The notes beneath the pieces were generated by a model. The model did not search any database, was not told the origin of the DNA, and was given only the letters and a program-made list of their open reading frames with translations. This document shows, piece after piece, positions 1 to 8,213 of a stretch of DNA of 64,000 bases. Both the position numbers and the translations under genes were made by a program. Source of the stretch: Luteibacter sp. OK325 (GTDB taxonomy: Bacteria > Pseudomonadota > Gammaproteobacteria > Xanthomonadales > Rhodanobacteraceae); the NCBI RefSeq assembly GCF_003050935.1, contig NZ_QAOX01000002.1, positions 372,001 to 436,000 on the forward strand. Reading direction: 5' to 3'. Within the stretch, counting starts at the first letter, position 1. Each line of letters starts with the position of its first letter.

Positions 1-1579
1 AGCCGCCCGGCAGCGACGTACCGCTGAAGGACTTGGCTTCCTGGTGATCCGCACCGAAGCGGATGTCGTGGTCGCCGATGCGGTACTCGAAGTCGAGTCG
101 ACCACCCTTGGTCTTGTCTTCCGCACCCGGCACGCGCACGGCGGCCGCGTAGGTCTGGCAGCTGCCGTAGACCAGGCCCGGCGCGCGGGACTGTGCCGTG
201 GCCGTGGTGATCTGCGGGCAATTCGGGTCGTAGTTATAGGGCAGCTGGATATGATCCAGGTGCTGCTGTCCGTACAACGCCGACACGGTGAAGTCATCGG
301 TCAGATAACCGGTGTACTTGCCGATATACATGTCGCCGCCGTCCTTCTGGTACACGCCGCCGTTCTGCGTCGTGCCGTGAGAGTCGTCGGCGTAGTTGAA
401 ACCGTAGGTCTTCGAGGTGTATTCGGTCTTGTCCGAGACACCGGTGAATTCGAGGTGGTGGTCGTCGGTGAGATTCCAGTCGACCTTAGCCAACCAACGG
501 GGAATCTTGTAGGTGTACTCGTTCCAGCCATTGGACTTGGCGGTGGTGGAGGTAATCGCACCGGCGGTGGTCGTGGTGCCGATGCCCTGGCCCTCACGAC
601 GGTTCATCTCCGCATCGACGTAGACGAACAGTTTGTCCTTGATCAGCGGGCCGCTGGCGTAGACACCGACCGTCGAGCGCCAGGATGCGTCCTTCTTGTA
701 GTACTGGTAGATCGTGCCATCGGTCGACGGATAGGCGCCGGTATCCGGGTAGTACGAATTGCGGCGATTGCTACGGGTGCCTGACGGCTCCCAGATCGTG
801 TAGACGCCACCCTTCCATTCGTTGGTGCCGCGCTTGCTGACGATATTGATCACGCCGCCGGTGGAGCGACCGAATTCCGCGCCGTAGCCACCGGTGAGCA
901 CCTGCTGCTGGTCGATCGCATCGAACGGGAGCTGCGTGAGGCCGATGGCCGTCAGCGGATTGGTGACGGCGTAGCCGTTGATGAAGTATGCGTTCTCGGA
1001 CGACGCGGAGCCGCCGAAGCTGGGCACCGGATTGCCGAGCGCATCTTTGTAGCTGGCGTTGGCAATGACGCCCGGGGCGAGCAGCGCGGCAGCCAGCACG
1101 TCACGGGCAATCGGCAGCTTATTGAGCTGCTCGGCGGTGAGCACGGTGCGCGTATCGACGGACGAGACGTCAATGGTCGGCATGGCCGATGCGTTGACCG
1201 ATACGCCCTCGAGCGTGGCAGCCTCGGTGGCCGAAGCGGCCGCGCCAAACGAAACTTCGGAACCGCCCGAGATCGTCACCGTGACATTGTCGCGGGTGCT
1301 GACCACGGCGCCGTTGTTCTCCAGCGACACTTTGTAGTTGCCGGGCGGCAGTGAAGTGACGCGGTAACGACCGCTGCTGTCCACGGGAATCGAGCGCGAG
1401 AAACCGGTGTCGGCACTCGAAACGGTAACGGTGCTGCCCTGCTGGCTGACCTGGCCGAAAATCGAACCGGTAACGTTCGACTGGGCCACGACGGCGCCCG
1501 AGACGGTGCCGAGGCCGATGGCGAGCGCCAGCGCGGTTCGGCGTCCCAGCATCGAGGCGCTAGTGATACGAGAATTCAT
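1..1579 (-). CDS. Oar-like TonB-dependent outer-membrane receptor (C-terminus outside window)
   Basis: About 526 codons are open from the ATG at 1579 to the window edge, so only the N-terminal part is visible. The protein starts with a signal peptide (MNSRITSASMLGRRTALALA, cleavage near VVAQS), followed at about 35-110 by a carboxypeptidase-regulatory-like beta-sandwich (DSSGRYRVTSLPPGNYKVSL), then a TonB plug (about 120-260, with LPIARDVLAAALLAPGV and GGYGAEFGRSTGGVINIVSK) and the start of the barrel. This order is typical of Oar-type TonB receptors, which are common in Lysobacterales and take up large substrates or peptides. A GGGGGA Shine-Dalgarno lies about 9 nt before the ATG. The substrate cannot be deduced. 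The upstream gap is unusually long and rich in dyads. Confidence 0.88.
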   Translation of the reverse strand, partial: MNSRITSASMLGRRTALALAIGLGTVSGAVVAQSNVTGSIFGQVSQQGSTVTVSSADTGFSRSIPVDSSGRYRVTSLPPGNYKVSLENNGAVVSTRDNVTVTISGGSEVSFGAAASATEAATLEGVSVNASAMPTIDVSSVDTRTVLTAEQLNKLPIARDVLAAALLAPGVIANASYKDALGNPVPSFGGSASSENAYFINGYAVTNPLTAIGLTQLPFDAIDQQQVLTGGYGAEFGRSTGGVINIVSKRGTNEWKGGVYTIWEPSGTRSNRRNSYYPDTGAYPSTDGTIYQYYKKDASWRSTVGVYASGPLIKDKLFVYVDAEMNRREGQGIGTTTTAGAITSTTAKSNGWNEYTYKIPRWLAKVDWNLTDDHHLEFTGVSDKTEYTSKTYGFNYADDSHGTTQNGGVYQKDGGDMYIGKYTGYLTDDFTVSALYGQQHLDHIQLPYNYDPNCPQITTATAQSRAPGLVYGSCQTYAAAVRVPGAEDKTKGGRLDFEYRIGDHDIRFGADHQEAKSFSGTSLPGG

Positions 1580-1975
1580 GTTGCGGATTCCCCCTGGAAA
1601 AAGCCGCTGTATCGCAAGATTCTGCGAACGACGGTTAGCCGATCCCGCCCCGGTTAAGAACCAGGTGTCTGCATCAATCGGCTGCCAAAACCCCTAAGTG
1701 AGTGCATTCCTCCCCGGAACGCCCTCCCCCCAAACATCGCAAGGACTCGCGATGCGCCGTAACATATACAAAATAACTTACGAGCAAACAACCGGTTTTT
1801 CACGATTTATATACGTGTCATCGCAAGTACTTACGCGATGGTAACGACGGCCTATGCCGCGAAATTCGCGGTCGCACAGGCACTTGCACGTCATTCATCT
1901 ATGACTTTCGGCCTATGGACGAAAATTTTCTAAGAAACATTCCTAGTTCGGGCAGGCTTACCCGCCCTGTTCGCC
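1580..1975. promoter_or_regulatory. Long AT-rich upstream region of the Oar-like receptor with repeated dyads
   Basis: No credible gene lies in these 396 bases. The stretch around 1760-1830 is much more AT-rich than its surroundings. Two dyads share the same half-sites: CATCGC-N8-GCGATG at 1735-1754 and CATCGC-N10-GCGATG at 1819-1840, with centres about 85 bp apart. A third perfect palindrome, CCGCGAAATTCGCGG, is at 1857-1871. I infer a regulated promoter for the receptor, possibly bound by a dimeric repressor. The regulator is unknown. Confidence 0.5.
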
Positions 1976-3571
1976 TTACCAGTCGGTCGGCCGATAATCC
2001 TTCAGGAACTGGCCCCAAACGTGTTCGCCGGTGTTGATGCCACTGATGATCGGGTCGACGATGCGCGCCGCACCGTCGACGATGTCCAGCGGCGGGTGGA
2101 AACGCTCTTCCAACACCTTTTTCGCTGCCAGATCGGCCGGATCCTCATCCGTCACCCAGCCAGTGTCGACGCTGTTCATGTGGATGCCGTCGTTGTGGTA
2201 ATCCGTGGCTGAGGTGCGCGTCATCATGTTGAGCGCGGCCTTCGCCATGTTGGTGTGTGGATGGCGCGTGGTCTTGAAGTTGCGGTAGAACTGGCCTTCC
2301 ATCGCTGACACGTTGACGATGTGCTTGTCGCGATCGGCCGTGCGCAGCATCAGAGGCTTCAGGCGCGCGTTGATGATGAACGGCGCGATGGCATTGACCA
2401 GCTGCACCTCCAGCAATTCCACCGACGGCACTTCGGCCATCAGCAATCGCCACGAATTGCGTTCGCGCAGGTCGATCTGCTGCAGGTCCTGGTCGAGCCG
2501 GCCCTCGGGGAACAGGTGGCTCTGCGCAAGCAGCTCTTCGGGCAGCAGCGGCATCTGGGATAGTTCGGCCGCGCGGGTCAAGCCGGGCAAGTCCGTCGCG
2601 CGACCAGCGTCGGGCAGGATGTTCGAGCCGCGCAAGCCTTCATAGTGACCGACGAGTTTGCGCACGTGTTCGGGCATGTCGTGCAGCGCAGCCGTCTCGC
2701 CGTCCATCATGTGTGCGTAGAACTCGGGTGGTCGACGCACGGTCTGGCAGGCGTTATTGATGATGAAGTCCAGCCGTGGCCGCGTGGCGACCAGTTCCTG
2801 GCAGAACGCTTCGACGCTCGGCGTATGACGCAGGTCCAGCCCATAGACCTGCAGGCGATGGCCCCATTCTCCGAAGTCCGGTTCCTCCGCATAGCGTGCC
2901 GCCGAGTCGCGCGGGAAGCGCGTGGTGACGATCAGTTCCGCACCGGCGCGCAGCAGTTTCAGGCCAGCCTGATAACCGATTTTCACGCGACCACCGGTCA
3001 ACAGTGCGACGCGACCGCGCAGGTCGACCAGCTCGGTGCGCTTGGCATAGTTGAACGGGGCGCAGTCAGGGCACAGCTGATCGTAGAAGAAATGGATCGC
3101 CGAATATTTCTTCTTGCACACATAGCAGTGCTTGGGCTCGATCGATTCGCGCGGTTGCGCGGCATCGGCGTCGGGCGCGATGTCGTTCGCCTCGAAACCC
3201 TCCGGAGCAAACACGTTCGGCGTGGTGAATACCGGCTTGCGGCGCAACGCGCGGATGCCGGTCTGGTTGAGCACCGTGTCCTCGGCCTGGATCTTCGACG
3301 CATGCCGTGCCTTCTGGGCAGCCTTCAGCCTGACCCGACGCTCGCCCGGGTCGGGGTGGTAGACCTGCGCCACCGCCTGGTACAGGCGCTGGCGGTCGTC
3401 CGCCGGCAGGCTGTCCAGCATGAGTCGATCGGCGGCGACCGATTCAAGCAGCTGCGCGGCTGCGCGCAAGCGCTCCAACAGAGCGGTATCGGCTTCGCCA
3501 GCCGGTGGCGTAATAGTGTTCAAGAGCTTGATCCGTAACGAGAAAGGCCGCACGGCGCGGAGGTGATGCAA
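1976..3571 (-). CDS. SDR-fold oxidoreductase with N-terminal extension and four-Cys zinc-ribbon-like insert
   Basis: 531 residues if the first ATG is used; a TTG near 3525 is an alternative start and neither has a clear ribosome site. Residues about 1-145 form a helical extension. A CYVC...CPDC pair (about 150-171) looks like a zinc ribbon. A Rossmann domain follows with a cofactor motif of TGGRVKIG type (about 192-199), the NNA motif (IINNACQTV) and the active-site Ser region (VNVSAMEG). At the YxxxK position the sequence reads TNMAK, so the catalytic Tyr is replaced by Thr while Lys is kept. Ordinary SDRs are about 250 residues, so this belongs to a longer, poorly characterised subfamily. 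Cofactor binding is likely, but classical SDR chemistry is doubtful. It is transcribed alone. Confidence 0.75.
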   Translation of the reverse strand: MHHLRAVRPFSLRIKLLNTITPPAGEADTALLERLRAAAQLLESVAADRLMLDSLPADDRQRLYQAVAQVYHPDPGERRVRLKAAQKARHASKIQAEDTVLNQTGIRALRRKPVFTTPNVFAPEGFEANDIAPDADAAQPRESIEPKHCYVCKKKYSAIHFFYDQLCPDCAPFNYAKRTELVDLRGRVALLTGGRVKIGYQAGLKLLRAGAELIVTTRFPRDSAARYAEEPDFGEWGHRLQVYGLDLRHTPSVEAFCQELVATRPRLDFIINNACQTVRRPPEFYAHMMDGETAALHDMPEHVRKLVGHYEGLRGSNILPDAGRATDLPGLTRAAELSQMPLLPEELLAQSHLFPEGRLDQDLQQIDLRERNSWRLLMAEVPSVELLEVQLVNAIAPFIINARLKPLMLRTADRDKHIVNVSAMEGQFYRNFKTTRHPHTNMAKAALNMMTRTSATDYHNDGIHMNSVDTGWVTDEDPADLAAKKVLEERFHPPLDIVDGAARIVDPIISGINTGEHVWGQFLKDYRPTDW

Positions 3572-3630
3572 GGACGGACCACGCGTAGCGAGCCGCCTAT
3601 TTTGCCCGTTATGGACAGGCTTGGGGGCGC

Positions 3631-4290
3631 CTAGTGTTTCTTAGCTAGGTAGTGGGGTTGCCGGAATGGATGCGCATTGGCAAATGCCGGAAGTTCAAAG
3701 CAGCGCTTCCCGAGCGCCGCTACCCCAGGGAACGCCGCAAGGTCCAGGCCATGAAGCTCGGCCAGGACGATCTGGCCGGCGATGCAGATGTCGGCGATGG
3801 TCGGCGCGGTCCCTAGCGCAAAGGGATCGGCTGGGCGCCGCGACAGCAGGCGCTCGTACGTCGCCAATCCTTCCACCGTCCAATGCCGCACCCAGGCGTC
3901 GATGGCAGCCGCATCGGCACTCAATACCTCGCCGAGATACTTGCGAACGCGCGGTATGACGAGAGGATGCGCATCGGCGGCCGAAACCAGGGCGAGCGAG
4001 CGGGCATAGGCTCGCTCTTTTGCGTCGGCCGGTAGTAGCCGAGGCTCCGGCTGGAGGTCGTCCAGATATTCCATGATGGCAAGCGACTGGAAGATGCGAT
4101 GGCCGTCGTGAACGAAGGTGGGAACCACGTGCTCCGCGTTCACTTCGGCATATTCGGCATCGAACTGGCGACCCGAAAGAATGTCGATTTCGATTTCCTC
4201 GAAACTGAGCTTCTTCAATGCAAGGGCAACACGGACGCGGAATGCCGCATTCGAACGCCAGAAACCATAGAGCTGGATAGTCATTGCCAT
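3631..4290 (-). CDS. Zeta-class glutathione S-transferase / maleylacetoacetate isomerase-like
   Basis: 219 residues, normal for MaiA-type GSTs. The N-terminal thioredoxin fold carries the zeta active-site signature in the form FWRSNAAFRVRVAL and the cis-Pro glutathione-binding segment HVVPTF; the all-helical C-terminal domain begins near residue 85. Zeta GSTs isomerise maleylacetoacetate or conjugate glutathione to small electrophiles. No tyrosine or homogentisate degradation genes are nearby, so a conjugating role is as likely as MaiA function. Its ATG overlaps the stop codon of the upstream cynR-like regulator in a TAATG junction, so the two are probably translationally coupled. A second start two codons downstream is possible. 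Confidence 0.85.
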   Translation of the reverse strand: MAMTIQLYGFWRSNAAFRVRVALALKKLSFEEIEIDILSGRQFDAEYAEVNAEHVVPTFVHDGHRIFQSLAIMEYLDDLQPEPRLLPADAKERAYARSLALVSAADAHPLVIPRVRKYLGEVLSADAAAIDAWVRHWTVEGLATYERLLSRRPADPFALGTAPTIADICIAGQIVLAELHGLDLAAFPGVAALGKRCFELPAFANAHPFRQPHYLAKKH

Positions 4291-5201
4291 TAATCCGATA
4301 GGGGATGGGAGCCGCCCGCCTGAAATTGCGAGCTTAAATCGAGCGCTAGTACGGTAAAGGCCTGGGCGGCGGCACTCCGGTAAGCCGCTTTGCGCCAGAG
4401 TAGCGCGGCCGTCCGTTGAAGCGTTTGCGGCTCGAGCGCAATGGCGAACAGATCCCTGCTGCCACTGGCGATGCCGGCCGGAAGAAGCGTCGATAGGGTC
4501 GTTCTCCGTACCGACTCAACCACGGCCGAGATCGAATTGGCCTCGATGGCGACAGTCGGCTGGATGTGATTCTCGCGGCAGTATCGATCGATCAGTTCTC
4601 GCGTTGCGAATTCTTCGGTCAGGAGGATCAACGACTCGCCGGCGATATCCTGCGCCCCTACCCTGCGTCGCTTCGCGAGCGGATGTCGTCGTCCTACGAC
4701 CAGGGCGAGCGACTCGATCATGAGCGCGACGGTTTCGACTTCGGCGGAACGGACATCGTCGAACGCGATGCCGACATCGAGCACGTCAACGGCAAGTAAT
4801 GCCTCCATGCGGTCCTGGGGCATCTCTCTCAGTGAGAGGCTCACATTCGGGTATCGCTTGTGAAACGACTCGACCAAGGGCCCGGCGAAGTAGGACGTGA
4901 ACGTCGGTGTCAGGCCTATACGCAGCGATCCCCGACTGAGGTCGGTGACATCATGAATGGCCCGCTTCCCCTCCTCCAGATCCCGTAGGGCCTTGCGCGC
5001 ATAGGTCGCATACGTCTCGCCGGCATCGGTCAATCGTGTCACGCGCCCCGAGCGATCGAAGAGCTGCGCACCGAGGCTTTCCTCGAGCTGCTTGATCTGC
5101 TGGGACAACGCCGGCTGAGAGACGTGCAGGGCCAGCGCGGCACGCGTAAAGCCGCCGTTCTCTGCGACGGCCAGGAAATATCGGACATGGCGGGAGAGCA
5201 T
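4290..5201 (-). CDS. cynR: LysR-family regulator, CynR-like activator of the cyanate operon
   Basis: 303 residues from the ATG at 5201 (E. coli CynR is about 299). The N-terminal winged helix-turn-helix is clear ([20 protein letters not shown], then [20 protein letters not shown]), followed by a LysR substrate-binding domain. The open frame runs far upstream over cynT and cynS, but that part is antisense shadow; I chose the ATG because the conserved HTH begins there. It is divergent from cynT across 105 bp with a good dyad, the standard CynR-cyn arrangement. CynR proteins respond to cyanate. The gene ends in TAATG with a GST gene, an addition not found in the E. coli locus. Confidence 0.85.
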   Translation of the reverse strand: MLSRHVRYFLAVAENGGFTRAALALHVSQPALSQQIKQLEESLGAQLFDRSGRVTRLTDAGETYATYARKALRDLEEGKRAIHDVTDLSRGSLRIGLTPTFTSYFAGPLVESFHKRYPNVSLSLREMPQDRMEALLAVDVLDVGIAFDDVRSAEVETVALMIESLALVVGRRHPLAKRRRVGAQDIAGESLILLTEEFATRELIDRYCRENHIQPTVAIEANSISAVVESVRRTTLSTLLPAGIASGSRDLFAIALEPQTLQRTAALLWRKAAYRSAAAQAFTVLALDLSSQFQAGGSHPLSD

Positions 5202-5215
5202 GCATGATCCATAAG

Positions 5216-5250
5216 AAAAACCGATGGCCAGCATTATATATCGGTATTTT
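5216..5250. promoter_or_regulatory. Probable CynR operator in the cynR-cynT divergent promoter
   Basis: The 105-bp gap between cynR and cynT contains an AT-rich dyad: ACCGAT at 5220-5225 and ATCGGT at 5240-5245, separated by 14 nt, with A-rich and T-rich flanks that extend the symmetry. Position and symmetry fit a LysR-type operator that activates cynT and autoregulates cynR. Assignment to CynR is inferred from context. Confidence 0.55.
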
Positions 5251-5306
5251 ACGTTATGAACCGTCGGGCCTAGTCTCGCTTCCACCAGCCAGACCGAGAG
5301 CCCATC

Positions 5307-5945
5307 GTGAAAGACCTCATCAACGGCATCCTTAAATTCCAGCGTGACGCTTTTCCCGCCAGGGCGAAGCTTTTCAAGAACCTTGCCGAACACCAGAGCC
5401 CTCGGACCCTGTTCATCTCGTGCTCCGACAGTCGCCTCGTTCCCGAGCTGGTCACCCAGCAAGAGCCAGGCGAGCTTTTCGTGATCCGCAATGCCGGCAA
5501 CATCGTGCCGTCCTACGGCCTGGAAGCCAGCGGCGAAACGGCGACGGTGGAATACGCCGTGGTCGCGTTGAAGGTGACAGACATTGTCGTCTGCGGTCAT
5601 TCGAACTGCGGAGCGATGTCGGCCGTGGCCAATTGCACATGCATGACACACATGCCCGCCGTCGCCGACTGGCTCCGTTATGCGGACTCGGCTCGTGTCG
5701 TCAACGAGGCGAGGTCCCACGAAAGTGCCGCCGCCAGGATCGAAGCGATGGTTCGCGAGAACGTCATCGCGCAACTGGCTAACCTGCAGACGCACCCGTC
5801 CGTGCGACTCGCCCTGAAAGAGGGGCGCCTCGCCCTGCACGGCTGGTACTACGACATCGAGAGCGGCGCTGTCGATGCGTATGACCACGCGACCGGCAAC
5901 TTCGGTGCGCTGGCCGGTCACCCCTCCGCCCGCGCAGCAGCTTGA
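5307..5945 (+). CDS. cynT: Beta-class carbonic anhydrase of the cyanate operon
   Basis: 212 residues from a GTG start preceded by a GAGAG-type ribosome site about 7 nt upstream. The zinc-binding and catalytic motifs of beta carbonic anhydrases are intact: CSDSR (Cys-x-Asp-x-Arg, residues about 39-43) and HSNCGAM (His and Cys ligands, about 98-104). In cyanate operons CynT supplies or retains the bicarbonate used by cyanase, preventing CO2 loss. It lies 30 bp before cynS on the same strand and is divergent from cynR, which makes the assignment more specific than a housekeeping carbonic anhydrase. Confidence 0.93.
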   Translation: MKDLINGILKFQRDAFPARAKLFKNLAEHQSPRTLFISCSDSRLVPELVTQQEPGELFVIRNAGNIVPSYGLEASGETATVEYAVVALKVTDIVVCGHSNCGAMSAVANCTCMTHMPAVADWLRYADSARVVNEARSHESAAARIEAMVRENVIAQLANLQTHPSVRLALKEGRLALHGWYYDIESGAVDAYDHATGNFGALAGHPSARAAA

Positions 5946-5975
5946 CCCCACACCCCACGCACAAAGAGACCTGAC

Positions 5976-6446
5976 ATGACCCAGATCCAGTTTCGCAACA
6001 CCTCCCGCCTGGACCTCGCCGATACCATCGTTCTGGCCAAGGCGAAGAAATCGCTGACCTACGCACAGCTTGCCGAGGGCACCGGTTTGTCCGAGGCATT
6101 CGTCACCGCCGCGCTGCTCGGCCAGCATCCGTTGCCGGCGAACGTTGCCGGGATCGTCGGCACCAAGCTCGGCCTGGACGCGGACGCGATCGCCCTGCTC
6201 CAGACCATGCCCGTTCGCGGAAGCATCGAAGGCGGCGTTCCCACCGATCCGACCATCTATCGGTTCTACGAAATGATCCAGGTTTACGGAACCACGCTGA
6301 AAGCGCTCGTCCACGAAAAGTTCGGCGACGGCATCATCAGCGCGATCAACTTCAAGCTTGATGTGAAGAAGGTCGCCGATCCGGATGGCGGCGAACGTGC
6401 GGTCATAACGCTGGACGGGAAGTATCTTCCGGTAAAGCCGTTCTGA
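5976..6446 (+). CDS. cynS: Cyanate hydratase (cyanase)
   Basis: 156 residues, the normal cyanase length. The enzyme converts cyanate and bicarbonate to ammonia and CO2 via carbamate, as a cytoplasmic decamer. The N-terminal lambda-repressor-like helical domain (about 15-80) precedes the catalytic domain, which has the Arg and Glu of the [11 protein letters not shown] segment and the Ser of [10 protein letters not shown], corresponding to the known catalytic Arg, Glu and Ser. A purine-rich ribosome site (AAGAGA) is 8-9 nt upstream of the ATG. It is cotranscribed with cynT. Ammonia release makes it both a detoxification and a nitrogen-scavenging gene. Confidence 0.97.
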   Translation: MTQIQFRNTSRLDLADTIVLAKAKKSLTYAQLAEGTGLSEAFVTAALLGQHPLPANVAGIVGTKLGLDADAIALLQTMPVRGSIEGGVPTDPTIYRFYEMIQVYGTTLKALVHEKFGDGIISAINFKLDVKKVADPDGGERAVITLDGKYLPVKPF

Positions 6447-6468
6447 GGCATTTCGTGAAGAGCGCGAG

Positions 6469-6489
6469 GCTATAGGGAACGCCTATAGC
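6469..6489. terminator. Hairpin downstream of cynS
   Basis: A perfect 8-bp inverted repeat, GCTATAGG at 6469-6476 and CCTATAGC at 6482-6489 with a 5-nt loop, starts 22 bp after the cynS stop. There is no U-tract, so it may attenuate or process the transcript between cynS and the following GST gene, or be an operator for that gene, rather than a classical terminator. Confidence 0.4.
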
Positions 6490-6568
6490 GCGGATAACGT
6501 ATCGATCTTGGACGCTGGAACAAGTCTGCCGCATTCTCGCGGCAGTTCAACGACAGCAGGACCTTCCA

Positions 6569-7234
6569 TTGTCAACTAACGCAGACTTTGAACTTTACGC
6601 ATTCTGGCGTACCGCGGCGACGCATCGGGTACGTATTGCGCTGAACATGAAGGGATTGCTCGCGAACGAGCGATTCGTCGATCTGGACAAAGCCGAACAG
6701 ACGTCCCCGGCGTTCCTCGCGATCAGTCCCGCGGGCGTGATCCCCGCCTTGATCGAAGACAGCTACCCGCCGTTGACCCAGTCGATGGCTATCCTGGAGT
6801 TCCTCGAGGAGAAGGTGGCTGACCCACCCCTGCTCCCGAGTGATCTGCATGGACGGGCACGGGTTCGGTCCATCTCCGCCATGCTGGTGACCGACACCAA
6901 TCCCTTGCTTCCGCCTCGCGTAAAGAAGTACCTGACACTGCACGGTGGCTTTGACGAGGCCGCGTGGCATGCGTGGCAGGTTCAGTGGTTGACGTCCAGT
7001 CTGGAAAGCCTTGAAAGGCGCCTGGCGAGCGAGTCACAAACGGGCGAGTTCTGTCACGGCGACCATCCCACCATGGCGGATATCTGCCTGGTGAGCCTGG
7101 TTTTCCGCGCCCAGGCCTTGCAGATCGACCTCGACAGCACGCCGACCATACGCGACATCGTGAAGAACTGCGCTGCGCTCGATGCGTTCGCTCGCGCGCA
7201 CCCTCTTCTTCAGGAGGGCGCGCCGTCCCGCTGA
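6569..7234 (+). CDS. Second zeta-class glutathione S-transferase, TTG start
   Basis: 221 residues. The N-terminal signature FWRTAATHRVRIAL and the glutathione-binding segment AGVIPALI place it in the zeta/MaiA class, but it is clearly diverged from the GST on the other side of the cyanate genes. The start must be the TTG at 6569: the next in-frame ATG falls inside the thioredoxin fold, after the active-site helix, and an AGCAGGA ribosome site sits 8 nt before the TTG. It follows cynS by 122 bp with a hairpin between. A dedicated role in electrophile detoxification beside cyanase is inference. Confidence 0.82.
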   Translation: MSTNADFELYAFWRTAATHRVRIALNMKGLLANERFVDLDKAEQTSPAFLAISPAGVIPALIEDSYPPLTQSMAILEFLEEKVADPPLLPSDLHGRARVRSISAMLVTDTNPLLPPRVKKYLTLHGGFDEAAWHAWQVQWLTSSLESLERRLASESQTGEFCHGDHPTMADICLVSLVFRAQALQIDLDSTPTIRDIVKNCAALDAFARAHPLLQEGAPSR

Positions 7235-7366
7235 TGGGGTCGGGCCGCATTCAATGCGTAGCCGCCGATGAAAAAGATCAAATCGGTACGTAATCCGACA
7301 AGCAAGGCCACCCGATTGATTGTTTCATGGTGGGGTCGGGAAACTCCAAGCAGAGGAGTACGTAAC

Positions 7367-8170
7367 ATGGCTAGAACCATCCTCATCACTGGTGCGGGCT
7401 CGGGCCTGGGCGAAGGCGCTGCAATCGGGCTTGCCAGGGCTGGTCATAACGTTATTGCGACTGCGGAGTCATGGCCGCAGGTAACGGCGCTTCGCGACAA
7501 GGCCGCTGCGATGGGCTTGGAAAACCTCACCGCCACCCGGTTAAACATGTGGGATGAATACGATATCGCCAATGCGGCGAAGCTTGATTTCGACGTGTTG
7601 GTGAACAACGCCGGCATCGGCGAAGGCGGCCCGATAGCAGAGATCCCGATCGCCCTGGTCAAGCACAATTTCGAGGTCAACGTGTTCGCCCTGCTGGATC
7701 TGACGCAGCGGGTTGTCCGTCGCTGGGTCAAGGCCAAGGTCAAGGGCAAGGTGGTGTTTACATCGTCGGTGCTCGCGGTCATCAGCCCCGGCATGGTCGG
7801 CTCCTATTCGGCGACTAAACACGCCATACAGGCAATCGCCGAAGCGATGCAGGACGAGCTGAAGGAGTTCGGCATCCAGGTCCAGACCATCAATCCAGGG
7901 CCGTTCTTTACAGGCTTCAACGAGCGCATGGTCGAGGCCGCGTATCGCTGGCTCGATGACGACGTCAACTTTACCAGCCGTGCCTCGTTCAAGAACCAGG
8001 CCGATGCCCTGCTCGACAAGCCGGAAATGCGTCTCGATCCGAAGGACATGATCGGCAAGATGGTCGAGCTGATACCCGAGCAGACCGGTACATTCCGGAA
8101 CATCTTCCCGAAGGATACGGCCGACTGGGCCGTCGCTGCCGGGCAGCAGATGTGGGAACGAACGATCTGA
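7367..8170 (+). CDS. Classical SDR-family oxidoreductase
   Basis: 267 residues from the ATG at 7367, which has a strong GAGGAG site 8 nt upstream; the longer frame back to 7268 lacks one and adds no conserved sequence. All SDR hallmarks are present: TGAGSGLG (cofactor, residues about 8-15), NNAG, catalytic Ser in FTSSVLAV, and Tyr/Lys in SYSATKHA. The natural substrate is unknown; the sequence resembles generic short-chain alcohol dehydrogenases. It lies 132 bp after the second GST and converges on the FUSC gene across a terminator hairpin, so it may end the cyanate-GST transcription unit. Confidence 0.85.
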   Translation: MARTILITGAGSGLGEGAAIGLARAGHNVIATAESWPQVTALRDKAAAMGLENLTATRLNMWDEYDIANAAKLDFDVLVNNAGIGEGGPIAEIPIALVKHNFEVNVFALLDLTQRVVRRWVKAKVKGKVVFTSSVLAVISPGMVGSYSATKHAIQAIAEAMQDELKEFGIQVQTINPGPFFTGFNERMVEAAYRWLDDDVNFTSRASFKNQADALLDKPEMRLDPKDMIGKMVELIPEQTGTFRNIFPKDTADWAVAAGQQMWERTI

Positions 8171-8187
8171 CCCTGAAGGGGGCCACG

Positions 8188-8213
8188 GTCACCATGAAGG
8201 GGTTCATGGTGAC
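8188..8213. terminator. Bidirectional hairpin between convergent SDR and FUSC genes
   Basis: A perfect 11-bp inverted repeat (GTCACCATGAA at 8188-8198, TTCATGGTGAC at 8203-8213) with a GGGG loop lies between the convergent genes and overlaps the stop codon of the minus-strand gene. No U-tract is visible. Its position argues for a shared transcription end. Confidence 0.65.

Noticed and set aside
4290-6314. 674-codon minus-strand open frame
   Set aside because: Only the part from 5201 down encodes the CynR-like protein. The rest is antisense to cynT and cynS, whose catalytic motifs are intact on the plus strand.
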